From the NCBI GenBank assembly GCA_900299065.1, contig OMIJ01000288.1, forward strand, positions 1-15,399: 15,399 bases of DNA, read 5' to 3'. Below are positions 6,978 through 13,742 of the stretch, piece after piece. Position 1 is the first letter of the stretch, and every line of letters starts with the position of its first letter. Under the pieces are notes generated by a model. The model worked only from the letters and a program-made list of their open reading frames with translations, made no database searches and was not told the DNA's origin. The DNA comes from Hyphomicrobiales bacterium (lineage in GTDB: Bacteria; Pseudomonadota; Alphaproteobacteria; Rhizobiales; Beijerinckiaceae). Both the position numbers and the translations under genes were made by a program.

Positions 6978-7017
6978 TCTCCTCTCCTCAACCGCATGCG
7001 GATGGGATCAGGAGATT
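6976..7017. terminator. Dyad element between convergent sufE and DUF6456 genes
   Basis: A 42-base dyad centred at 6996/6997. The outer arms AATCTCCT (6976-6983) and AGGAGATT (7010-7017) are perfectly complementary, and a 10-base palindrome CCGCATGCGG (6992-7001) sits at the centre. It overlaps the stop codons of both genes. No T tract follows on either strand, so it may be a bidirectional 3'-end stem-loop rather than a classical intrinsic terminator. Confidence 0.45.
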
Positions 7018-7877
7018 GAAGGGCGATAATCTGCTGCGCCCCAGTGCCGAATTTTTTTATTCATTTGCTCAGGATCAGGCTGCGGCTCATAGCCATAATG
7101 TCGGGCCAACTGGTGCAAAGCCAGAGCCAGAACAACTTTGGCCGAACGGGCTGGCCAGCCGCGCTCACTCTCAATGGTCTCTAGGCCTTTGAGGAATCCA
7201 CACACATCCAGCAACAGATCGGCCGCCTCATTCCCCACAGCTTTGAGAGCATGATCAACCCTCTGGCGCGCAGCGATGACCTGATCAGAATAAGTCATGC
7301 CAATCTGGCCACCATCGGCTTTGACCATAGCCGTCCAATTGCTAGTGGTGCGCGGCAAAATGCAAGCTGATGTCAGATCACGACGAAGCCGCTCACCTGC
7401 CTGCACACAATTTGGATCAATCAAGGCATGTCCATTGCGCGATTTGCGCGCGGCAAGCCAAGCCAAGGGGCTTTCTTGAACATTGACGATTACGCGCTGG
7501 GGCTGACCCTTCAATTGCAATTCTTTTTGTTCAAGCGTTTTATGCTGCGCTTGGAATGGATCTATTTTTGCCGGAGCCATGTGGCGGGCAAGTGCAGACT
7601 GTCCCTCGGGTGTGATGATGAGGCGCATGCGTTCATCTTTCTGACTATTCCAGCGCACCAGATTGAGTGCGAGCAAATCGCGACCCACTGATTGAGGGGC
7701 GGAAGCAATCTGGATCGACACGCCATTGCGACGTCCCGTAATGGCAATCGTTCCAGGGCGCGGATGGTCAGTGAGCCAGCCATAGGCATTGTCTTGCACC
7801 AAGGCCGTGAGCAGGCGCACAGCACCCGGACCCAAAGGTTTGCGGGGGTCGACCGGCGGACGCGCGCGCTGGATCAT
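7008..7877 (-). CDS. DUF6456 domain protein with probable winged helix
   Basis: Protein of 289 residues. Residues about 17-100 (GAVRLLTALVQD, then VGRDLLALNLVRW, then RLIITPEGQSALARHM) read like a winged-helix fold ending in a MarR-like wing. A linker follows, then the DUF6456 region (about 135-265) with ESPLAWLAARK, AGERLRRDLT and LLLDVCGFLKGLETIE, SERGWPARSAKVVLALAL. The last two segments resemble a C-terminal helical DNA-binding or oligomerisation unit, but this is inference. ATG 7877 is chosen because an AGGAGG lies seven bases upstream and the start overlaps the preceding stop (ATGA). An upstream frame extension to 7961 lies inside the previous gene. It is co-transcribed with the DnaA-domain-IV-like gene. 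Function uncharacterised; transcription or replication regulator is the likely class. Confidence 0.8.
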   Translation of the reverse strand: MIQRARPPVDPRKPLGPGAVRLLTALVQDNAYGWLTDHPRPGTIAITGRRNGVSIQIASAPQSVGRDLLALNLVRWNSQKDERMRLIITPEGQSALARHMAPAKIDPFQAQHKTLEQKELQLKGQPQRVIVNVQESPLAWLAARKSRNGHALIDPNCVQAGERLRRDLTSACILPRTTSNWTAMVKADGGQIGMTYSDQVIAARQRVDHALKAVGNEAADLLLDVCGFLKGLETIESERGWPARSAKVVLALALHQLARHYGYEPQPDPEQMNKKIRHWGAADYRPSIS

Positions 7878-8257
7878 TGGCGCACCTCCTGGAGTTGAGG
7901 GCCCGCACAAAAGCTCTGCGCATGAGCTTGCAAAGCAGTTTCGAGCAGATCGAGACACCAATCGAGCGCGTTATTATCACGTGCGTCCTCAATTGCAGCA
8001 CAAGCCCGGCGCAGAGTTGAAGGATGACGATGAAAACTCGCCGACAGAATCTGGACCTTCTGACTCAGGCTGACATGAGCAAGATAAATGGCAATACGCC
8101 GCGCCCTGACCACGGGCCTTTGCTGGCGTGTTGGAGCGCCAATCTGCCGATCGGAAATAGCTAAAATACGGGCCGCTATCGCCCGAGCGACCAAAGCGGC
8201 TGATTGACCAAAGAATTTTTTGTCGCGTGACAGCCTATGATTTGAACTAAACACCAT
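7874..8257 (-). CDS. Stand-alone DnaA domain IV-like DNA-binding protein
   Basis: Protein of 127 residues. Residues about 49-108 resemble the C-terminal DnaA-box-binding domain: RARRIAIYLAHVSLSQ, then ILSASFHRHPSTLRRACAAI and EDARDNNALDWCLDLLE. The order of helix, turn and recognition helix parallels the DnaA pattern (RxIAMYL... FgrRDHTTVxHAxxxIE). No AAA+ ATPase domain and no Walker motif are present, so it cannot be an initiator itself. The signature region is divergent (FHRHPSTL where DnaA has roughly GGRDHTTV), so target choice may differ. ATG 8257 is chosen for GGAGGA six bases upstream; the longer frame from 8308 is less likely. The gene overlaps the DUF6456 start by four bases. A possible role is competing for DnaA boxes or acting as a dedicated transcription factor (inference). 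Confidence 0.75.
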   Translation of the reverse strand: MVFSSNHRLSRDKKFFGQSAALVARAIAARILAISDRQIGAPTRQQRPVVRARRIAIYLAHVSLSQKVQILSASFHRHPSTLRRACAAIEDARDNNALDWCLDLLETALQAHAQSFCAGPQLQEVRQ

Positions 8258-8387
8258 AGCAATTCCTCCAAAGAAGGAGAGCTTAGAATAGGAATTTTTT
8301 CGTATCAATAGGTTTTTTTGCAGTTTCCAGATTTAAATTATGCGCAGCGGCTCCGGTTCGGACAACATATGTCTTTCGGAGGCCTTC

Positions 8388-8711
8388 ATGATTTCATTGT
8401 CAGACAGTCATTATCGCAACCACGCCCGGCTTTCTCTGCTAGGGATATTGAACAGGGGCGCAGAATTTTATAACAGGAATAAAGTCTTACCAATTCTTCT
8501 CCCGCTTATGCGCGAAGAATTGAAAGGGCCTGAACCACAGACAACAGAACGAATTGTGCAGCTCTTAGCCAAGGCTTTGCGGAAAGAACGACTTTATGGT
8601 CGCGCGGGCTCGCGCTTTTATGATCTCAATCGCCATATTGCACTCGCGCAAGCCTATAAAGCGGAGCAAGCAGGATTGGAGATCGGCTTTGATCGCAAAG
8701 CTCGAACCTAG
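8388..8711 (+). CDS. Small cytoplasmic protein of unknown function
   Basis: Protein of 107 residues, soluble, helical and basic, beginning MISLSDSHYRNHARLSLLGI and ending near KAEQAGLEIGFDRKART. Segments LNRGAEFYNRNKVLPILLPL and RLYGRAGSRFYDLNRHIALA look like a conserved family that I recall as unnamed Rhizobiales proteins, but I cannot attach a domain name. ATG 8388 is chosen for GGAGG five bases upstream; an earlier in-frame ATG at 8340 lacks such a site. It is divergent from the DnaA-IV-like gene (131 bases between starts) and so may share control with it. A tandem repeat follows its stop. Confidence 0.65.
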   Translation: MISLSDSHYRNHARLSLLGILNRGAEFYNRNKVLPILLPLMREELKGPEPQTTERIVQLLAKALRKERLYGRAGSRFYDLNRHIALAQAYKAEQAGLEIGFDRKART

Positions 8712-8722
8712 GCTGAAGACTT

Positions 8723-8820
8723 GTTTTGACGCCCAGTGCCTTTGTTTGGTCTGCAAGTGCCTTTGTCTTGGTCTGCAAGTGCCTTTGTCTTGGACCCAAG
8801 TGCCTTTGTCTTGTCAAAAC
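8723..8820. repeat. Four-copy 21-22 bp tandem repeat bounded by an inverted repeat
   Basis: Four consecutive copies of a unit starting AGTGCCTTTGTCTTGG begin at 8735, 8756, 8778 and 8799; the last is partial. Copies 1-3 are 21, 22 and 21 bases long. The array is bounded by a perfect 8-base inverted repeat, GTTTTGAC (8723-8730) and GTCAAAAC (8813-8820). Copy 3 runs into a small hairpin CTTGGACCCAAG. It fills the gap between the stops of the 8388 gene and mucR. The unit has no integrated reading frame because the period is not a multiple of three throughout. Confidence 0.85.
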
Positions 8821-8826
8821 GAGAGG

Positions 8827-9240
8827 CTAGCGGCTACGGCGGGTTTGCTGGCCAAGTCCCATTTTCTTGGCAAGTTGCGAACGTGCTTTGGCATAATCGG
8901 GCGCGACCATGGGATAATCGGGCGGCAGATTCCATTTCTCGCGATATTCCTCAGGCGACATATTATATTGCGTGCGCAAATGGCGCTTGAGGGATTTGAA
9001 CTTTTTGCCGTCTTCAAGACAGACGATATAGCTGCTGGTCACCGACTTTTTGGGGGCAACGGCAGGCTTGAGCGATTCCGCCCCTGACGCAGGCACATCG
9101 GCGCGCACGGTGCGCAATAAGGCAATATAGATTTCTGAAATCAACGCAGGCAATTCGCTGGGCTGCAAAGTATTGTTACTGACATAAGCGGCAACAATGT
9201 CAGTGGCCAGTTCAATATAATTTGCTTCATTATCAATCAT
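8827..9240 (-). CDS. mucR: MucR/Ros family transcriptional regulator
   Basis: Protein of 137 residues, the usual MucR length. The N-terminal helical part (about 1-45) is the oligomerisation region. The C-terminal prokaryotic zinc-finger domain contains YIVCLEDGKKFKSLKRHLRT followed by QYNMSPEEYREKWNLP and DYPMVAPDYA, all typical of the family. MucR proteins are global regulators in rhizobia, Brucella and Caulobacter. They bind AT-rich DNA in an H-NS-like manner, often act on exopolysaccharide, motility and cell-cycle genes, and usually repress their own gene. The metal-site pattern here is Cys74-x2-Asp77-x9-His87-x3-Gln91; the last position is normally His. ATG 9240 is the only reasonable start. 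The AT-rich block upstream (9241-9495) is a likely binding region. Confidence 0.93.
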   Translation of the reverse strand: MIDNEANYIELATDIVAAYVSNNTLQPSELPALISEIYIALLRTVRADVPASGAESLKPAVAPKKSVTSSYIVCLEDGKKFKSLKRHLRTQYNMSPEEYREKWNLPPDYPMVAPDYAKARSQLAKKMGLGQQTRRSR

Positions 9241-9495
9241 ATTTGCTCACTTCTGATCTAGATCCGAGCTAAAATCACATTTGAAAACAATTCCGGCAGG
9301 CAATTTTGCCGGCTTTTAGAAAAAACTGTATTTGGTTGTAGCGCTTTTTTGGCGAATATAAAAACAAAAAATGAAAGACACATTATATGTTAAGTATTTG
9401 AAATAATTGACTCCACAAATCTTTGCTTAAGATCAGGTTTTCTATCTAAACCATCAAATATTAAATTTCCTTTTTAAAACATAGGATTATTTGAG
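9241..9495. promoter_or_regulatory. AT-rich upstream region of mucR
   Basis: A gene-poor stretch, clearly richer in A and T than the flanking genes, with many TpA steps and A or T runs. It contains a stem-loop CCGGCA (9293-9298) / TGCCGG (9307-9312) with a nested GGCAA-TT-TTGCC, placed in the expected mucR leader. The composition fits DNA that MucR-type proteins bind, so autoregulation is plausible. No long ORF is seen. Confidence 0.4.
9407..9433 (+). promoter_or_regulatory. Possible sigma-70 type promoter
   Basis: TTGACT (9407-9412) and TAAGAT (9428-9433) with a short 15-base spacer point toward the small ORF at 9496 and oligopeptidase B. The -10 match is 4 of 6 and the spacer is short, so this is weak. 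Confidence 0.25.
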
Positions 9496-9567
9496 ATGTC
9501 AGAAAAGATACAATCTGAATTTAACGTTTATTTGAAAGCTAAACGCACCAGCAAGACTCCGGCTTAA
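9496..9567 (+). CDS. Candidate 23-residue microprotein ORF
   Basis: ATG 9496 to TAA 9567 encodes a 23-residue basic peptide starting MSEKIQSEFNVYLKAKR, with an AGGATT element 7 bases upstream of ATG. It sits at the 3' end of the AT-rich region, 53 bases before the oligopeptidase B ATG on the same strand. It may be a small protein, a leader peptide for the next gene, or chance. No transmembrane or toxin-like feature is seen, and there are no stretches of one amino acid that would suggest classical attenuation. Confidence 0.25.
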   Translation: MSEKIQSEFNVYLKAKRTSKTPA

Positions 9568-9620
9568 CTGTGCTTTCGAACCGGCCCGTTTGGTTCTACA
9601 GTGACAGATCGGGGGAGATG

Positions 9621-11819
9621 ATGACGAAAAGACCAGCGCTAAAGATCACAGCTCGCAAGCTCAAAGCTCGCAAGACCACAGCTCATAAGACCCAATCACA
9701 AATTCTAAAGCCGCCCCGGGCTAAAAAAATCCCCACAGCTCTCTCCCGCCATAGGGTCAGATGGAGCGATGATTATGCTTGGATCAAGGCTGATAATTGG
9801 CAGGAAGTACTCCGTGACCCTGCCAGCCTGCCCAAGCCTATTGCTGACCTGCTAAGGGCCGAGAATAAATATATTGATGCAGTCATGGCTCCCACGCGCA
9901 GCCTGCAAACGCGCTTGGTGAGCGAAATGCGCGGTCGCATGGAGGAAGATGAATCCGAAGTCCCCGCGCCCGATGGACCCTTTGCCTATTACCAGCGCTA
10001 TCGCACGGGCGGACAGCATCCGCTGATCTGCCGAAGGCCGCGTGAGGGCGGGCGCAGCAAAATCTTGCTGGATGGTGATGCGCTCGCCAAGGGCAAGCCA
10101 TTTTTTGATCTAAATACGGCGGCGCATTCTCCCGATCATCAATTGCTGGCCTGGAGCGCCGATGAAAAGGGATCAGAGTTTTGTAATTTGCATATACGCG
10201 ATCTCGCCAAAGGTCGCGACTATGATGTCGTTATTGCTGATACGGATGGCGATGCGCTTTGGTGCGCGGATTCTGCCGGGCTATTTTATGTCAAGCTTGA
10301 TGCCAATCACCGCCCCAATCAAGTCTTCCTAAATCGCCTTGATGACAAACCAAATGAGGACCAGCTCATCTTTGAAGAGCCCGATCCGGCTTGGTTCGTC
10401 CATATTTCTGAATGCCAATCGGGGCTTTATGGCACGATAGACATTAGCGATCATGAGACAAGCGAATCCTATCTCCTCGATTTAAAGAAGCCGCATCTGC
10501 CGCCACGATTGATTGCCAAACGCGAGGCCAAAGTGCGCTATGATGTCGAACATCATGGTGAGCGTTTGATCATTCTGACCAATGCAGACGGAGCAGAGGA
10601 TTTCAAAATTGTCACTGCACCTCTCACTCACACAGACAAAAACCATTGGGTCGATCTAATCCCGCATCGCCCCGGCGTAATGATCACTGGCTTTCTGGTT
10701 TTGCGCGATCATTTGGTGCGCATTGAACGTCAGGACGGTTTGGCTAGACTCATTGTTCATCATTTTGCCAGCGGGGAAGAGCATGCCATTGCCTTTGACG
10801 ATGAGGCCTATGATATAGACTTTGACGATGTGCTAGAATTTGATACTGCGATCCTGCGCTTTTCCTATTCGTCGATGGTGCGACCAGAAGAAATTTATGA
10901 TTATGATTTGAACACACGTAAGCGGATTTTGCGCAAGCGCCAAAAGATTCCCTCCGGCCATGATCCAGAGCGCTATGTCACAAAACGTGTGTTTGCTAAA
11001 GCTAAGGATGGCGAGACGGTTCCAATCTCTTTGCTCTATGCTCGCAAAACCAAGCTTGATGGTTCGGCGCCCTGTCTATTGCAAGGCTATGGCGCTTATG
11101 GCCATGCCTATGAGGCAGCTTTTGGCTCCAGCCGCTTTTCGCTGGTTGATCGCGGTTTTGTATTTGCGATTGCACATATTCGCGGCGGCACGGACAAGGG
11201 CTGGCGCTGGTACACATCTGGAAAGCTCGCTCATAAGAAAAATAGTTTCACAGACTTCATCTCTTGCGGCCAATATTTGGCGGCACAAAAATACACAAGC
11301 GCGGGTCATATCGTAGCATTGGGGCGCAGTGCTGGAGGCATGTTAATGGGCGCTGTAGCTAATATGGCTCCTGACTTATTCTGCGGCATTGTGGCAGGCG
11401 TGCCCTTTGTCGATGTGCTCAACACAATGCTGGATGATAAATTGCCGCTTACCCCACCTGAATGGCTGGAATGGGGCAATCCGATCGCCAGCAAGGAAGA
11501 CTTCAAAACTATTCGCGCTTATTCGCCATATGAAAATGTGAAGGCGCAGGACTATCCTGCCATTTTAGCCACCAGCGGCTTGACGGATCCACGCGTAACA
11601 TATTGGGAGCCAACCAAATGGGTGGCGCAATTGCGTGATCGGATGACGGGCGGCGGTCCCATTCTCCTGCGTACCAATATGTCTGCAGGTCATGCAGGAT
11701 CAGCAGGACGTTTTGATCGTCTCGACGAATTAGCGCTTGATTATGCTTTTGCTCTTGCTGCCGCCAAAGGTCAGCTCCAGGGCAAAGCCGGACGCAAGAC
11801 AAAGGGTGGCGTTAAGTAA
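9621..11819 (+). CDS. ptrB: Oligopeptidase B (S9A serine peptidase)
   Basis: Protein of 732 residues from ATG 9621. Oligopeptidase B cleaves short peptides after Arg or Lys. After a Lys/Arg/Thr-rich N-terminal extension (about residues 1-45), the beta-propeller region follows, and the C-terminal alpha/beta-hydrolase domain carries the catalytic triad. Ser570 is in ALGRSAGGMLMGAV; Asp656 is in TSGLTDPRVTYWEP; His691 is in NMSAGHAGSAGRFDRLDE. Spacings of 86 and 35 residues between them match the family. VPFVDVLNTMLDDKLPLTPP and EWGNP are oligopeptidase B hallmarks, as are YGAYGHAYEAAF and FAIAHIRGGTDKGWRWY. No signal peptide is visible, so the enzyme is probably cytoplasmic. ATG 9621 follows GGGGAG; GTG 9570 would add 17 residues. 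The 3' end converges with the next gene. Confidence 0.95.
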   Translation: MTKRPALKITARKLKARKTTAHKTQSQILKPPRAKKIPTALSRHRVRWSDDYAWIKADNWQEVLRDPASLPKPIADLLRAENKYIDAVMAPTRSLQTRLVSEMRGRMEEDESEVPAPDGPFAYYQRYRTGGQHPLICRRPREGGRSKILLDGDALAKGKPFFDLNTAAHSPDHQLLAWSADEKGSEFCNLHIRDLAKGRDYDVVIADTDGDALWCADSAGLFYVKLDANHRPNQVFLNRLDDKPNEDQLIFEEPDPAWFVHISECQSGLYGTIDISDHETSESYLLDLKKPHLPPRLIAKREAKVRYDVEHHGERLIILTNADGAEDFKIVTAPLTHTDKNHWVDLIPHRPGVMITGFLVLRDHLVRIERQDGLARLIVHHFASGEEHAIAFDDEAYDIDFDDVLEFDTAILRFSYSSMVRPEEIYDYDLNTRKRILRKRQKIPSGHDPERYVTKRVFAKAKDGETVPISLLYARKTKLDGSAPCLLQGYGAYGHAYEAAFGSSRFSLVDRGFVFAIAHIRGGTDKGWRWYTSGKLAHKKNSFTDFISCGQYLAAQKYTSAGHIVALGRSAGGMLMGAVANMAPDLFCGIVAGVPFVDVLNTMLDDKLPLTPPEWLEWGNPIASKEDFKTIRAYSPYENVKAQDYPAILATSGLTDPRVTYWEPTKWVAQLRDRMTGGGPILLRTNMSAGHAGSAGRFDRLDELALDYAFALAAAKGQLQGKAGRKTKGGVK

Positions 11820-11825
11820 AATTCA

Positions 11826-11854
11826 CTCTGGCGAGAGGGTTCAACTTGCCAGAG
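11826..11854. terminator. Stem-loop between convergent ptrB and the 12839 gene
   Basis: A perfect 7-base stem CTCTGGC (11826-11832) / GCCAGAG (11848-11854) encloses a 15-base loop and overlaps the stop codon of the minus-strand gene. Only a weak T run follows on the minus strand. It could act as a shared transcript end; the large loop makes this uncertain. Confidence 0.35.
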
Positions 11855-12839
11855 CTTCACGCCTCTCGATGAAATTGCGCAATTCAGCGAGGCCAGAAAA
11901 TTTGAATTGGCCTTTGTCGGTTTGCGCCTCAATCGATCCGTCGGAAAAGAGCTGATAGGCTATGCCTTGCGAGTCATATTGACGAATAATGCTACGCGTC
12001 AGGGGCTGCTGCTTCGCTTCGTCCTGTAGACTGTTGATTGCCTCGATCGGTTTGGTGCCGGAGGGTTCACTCGGCTTGCCCTCAGCCGATGACCAGGGCC
12101 CCGTTACGACTGAGGCCATGCGGGGCGGCAATAATGGCATTGTCTCTGACTGTTCTTGTATCGAGAGAGTAGGTCTTTGAGGTTTTGTTCCTTCAACAAC
12201 AAGCGTGAGAGGCGGAACAATAGGCTCTTTGCGCTCCTGTTGAGCGGATTTTATTGCTGCTTGTTTGAGCGCTCCACCTTTTAAGGACCAGGGTCTGCGC
12301 TTGGGCTTGGCCTCTTTGACTGGCTGGATGAGTTTGTCAAGATCGTCAGCATACTGAGCGCGAATCTGTAAAGTTTCATCCGAACTGAGCGGCTCATTCA
12401 GGATTGAGATAGATGACGCTTGCATCATCAGCGTCTCATCGCTGTGCTTTTCTTCGCCTTTGGTTGCATGATTGGCTGAAAGAGTCTCATCACGGCCTTG
12501 CTCATTCGGCAGATTGCCTTGTACGAGTTCAACTTCACTCTTGGCACCAAAGTTCTGAATGGAATTCGGAGTCTCTGACGCAGGCTCGATGTTTTTTAGC
12601 TCTGCGAGAAATTTTTTCTGCTGAGATGACAGGACTGCGACTTGTCTGATCAAAAGCTCCATACGCTGCATGGCTGCGGCAATGGCAAGGAGAATGAAAC
12701 CTGCCGATGCCAGCATGACTCCAGAGCCAGACTGAAAGCCTGTTCGCTCTATAGCAAGTGCACCCCAGCCACGTAGTCCTAACATAAGTCCCAAAACACA
12801 CAGGCACAGACCAAGGCTCGCAATTAGGAGTTTCATCAT
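11841..12839 (-). CDS. Two-TM membrane protein with conserved C-terminal module
   Basis: Protein of 332 residues that I cannot name. Two N-terminal hydrophobic segments (about residues 3-24 and 40-58) are followed by a short helical, coiled-coil-like stretch (RMELLIRQVAVLSSQQKKFL). A long acidic, Gln/Ser/Pro-rich low-complexity region (about 85-270) comes next, with a basic PKRRPW block near 180. A compact C-terminal module (about 286-328) ends the protein: RQYDSQGIAYQLFSDGSIEA, then TDKGQFKFSGLAELRNFIER. From memory, comparable short SDGSIEA-type modules occur at the ends of alphaproteobacterial membrane proteins, without known function. ATG 12839 is followed by a second ATG at 12836. The topology suggests both termini are cytoplasmic (hairpin TM pair), so the C-terminal module may contact a cytoplasmic partner; this is inference. 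Confidence 0.7.
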   Translation of the reverse strand: MMKLLIASLGLCLCVLGLMLGLRGWGALAIERTGFQSGSGVMLASAGFILLAIAAAMQRMELLIRQVAVLSSQQKKFLAELKNIEPASETPNSIQNFGAKSEVELVQGNLPNEQGRDETLSANHATKGEEKHSDETLMMQASSISILNEPLSSDETLQIRAQYADDLDKLIQPVKEAKPKRRPWSLKGGALKQAAIKSAQQERKEPIVPPLTLVVEGTKPQRPTLSIQEQSETMPLLPPRMASVVTGPWSSAEGKPSEPSGTKPIEAINSLQDEAKQQPLTRSIIRQYDSQGIAYQLFSDGSIEAQTDKGQFKFSGLAELRNFIERREALAS

Positions 12840-13112
12840 GCCGGATCCGATTTTTTGAAAGCAATCAATTTGGTCTTAATGATCGAATCATTAATGCAGA
12901 ATTGGTTGAAACTGTGTGAACTTGGCACAGATAGACGTGATGTTAGTGATTAATGGGGCAAGGCGGGCACCTTTCCAGCCCCTCTTTCAGCTGATTTGAC
13001 CCACAAGAGCCCCCGGAAAACCCCCTGACTGGCAAAAACAGACTTGCACCCAAGGCCCGGCTGGCCCAAATAGGAGCGCCCCGCCCCGCGGGATCAAGTT
13101 CAACTGGAGCAA
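12840..13112. other. Divergent intergenic region, 12839 gene and sodB
   Basis: A 273-base non-coding gap with a compositional switch. The left part (12845-12950) is AT-rich and contains the palindrome at 12876-12894; the right part (12960-13100) is GC-rich with C runs. I find no convincing -35/-10 pair and no RNA gene. Confidence 0.5.
12876..12894. promoter_or_regulatory. Palindromic operator candidate with GANTC core
   Basis: TTAATGATCGAATCATTAA is a perfect inverted repeat (8-base arms, 3-base centre). It lies 36 bases before the ATG of the 12839 gene and 218 before sodB. It contains GAATC, a target of the alphaproteobacterial CcrM methylase (GANTC). The ends are TTAA half-sites but spaced by 11, not 7, so it is not a canonical CtrA box. 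Confidence 0.5.
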
Positions 13113-13718
13113 ATGTCCATGTCATTCACGCTTCCCGACCTGCCCTATGCCTATGATTCCCTGCAGCCCTATATGTCCAAAGAGACATTGGAATATCATC
13201 ACGACAAGCACCATCTGGCCTATGTGACCAATGGCAATAATCTGATCAAAGGGACCGAATGGGAGGGCAAGTCCCTCGAAGACATCGTCAAGGGTTCCTT
13301 TGGCAAGAATGCCGGCCTATTCAACAATGCCGGTCAGCATTATAATCATATGCACTTCTGGAAATGGATGAAGCCCAATGGCGGCGGCAAGATCCCCGGC
13401 GCGCTGGAAAAGGCCATCATTGATGGCATTGGCTCTATCGACAAGATGAAGGAAGACTTCATTCAGGCTGGCGTCACCCAATTTGGCTCAGGTTGGTGCT
13501 GGCTCGCTGTCAAGGACGGCAAAGTGATCGTTGCCAAATCAGCCAATGGTGAAAGCCCGCTTGTGCAAGGCGCATCACCCATTCTGGGTTGCGATGTGTG
13601 GGAGCATTCCTATTACATTGATTATCGCAATCGCCGTCCCGATTATGTGAAGGCTTTCATCGAGCACATGGTCAATTGGGAATATGTCGCGGAAATGTAT
13701 CACGCAGCGACCAAATAA
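13113..13718 (+). CDS. sodB: Iron-type superoxide dismutase
   Basis: Protein of 201 residues in the Fe/Mn SOD family. It converts superoxide to hydrogen peroxide and oxygen in the cytoplasm as a dimer. Metal ligands by alignment to the E. coli pattern are His29 (in EYHHDKHHLAYV), His79 (in NNAGQHYNHMHFW), Asp161 and His165 (in CDVWEHSYYIDY). Gln75 in NNAGQHYNH occupies the active-site Gln position of Fe-SOD, whereas Mn-SOD has Gly there and a Gln further downstream (here Gly146). That favours the iron form. ATG 13113 and ATG 13119 are both possible. GGAG (13106-13109) is 3 and 9 bases away respectively, which somewhat favours 13119 (199 residues, close to the usual length). It is followed by a strong terminator. 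Confidence 0.95.
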   Translation: MSMSFTLPDLPYAYDSLQPYMSKETLEYHHDKHHLAYVTNGNNLIKGTEWEGKSLEDIVKGSFGKNAGLFNNAGQHYNHMHFWKWMKPNGGGKIPGALEKAIIDGIGSIDKMKEDFIQAGVTQFGSGWCWLAVKDGKVIVAKSANGESPLVQGASPILGCDVWEHSYYIDYRNRRPDYVKAFIEHMVNWEYVAEMYHAATK

Positions 13719-13742
13719 TCAGACTCATAAATGAGTTTGATG

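Noticed and set aside
8735..8813. Tandem repeats as a CRISPR array
   Set aside because: The copies are directly adjacent with no unique spacers and there is no cas gene.
8596..9087. 163-residue + strand frame through the tandem repeat
   Set aside because: It reads across the 8388 gene, the repeat and antisense to mucR. The repetitive Cys/Leu-rich product comes only from the repeat, and mucR on the other strand is certain.
12876..12894. Palindrome as a canonical CtrA box
   Set aside because: The TTAA half-sites are 11 bases apart, not 7.
12943..13125. 60-residue minus-strand frame in the sodB upstream region
   Set aside because: It overlaps the sodB start, lacks a ribosome-binding site and has a GC-rich Gly/Ser/Pro product without family resemblance.
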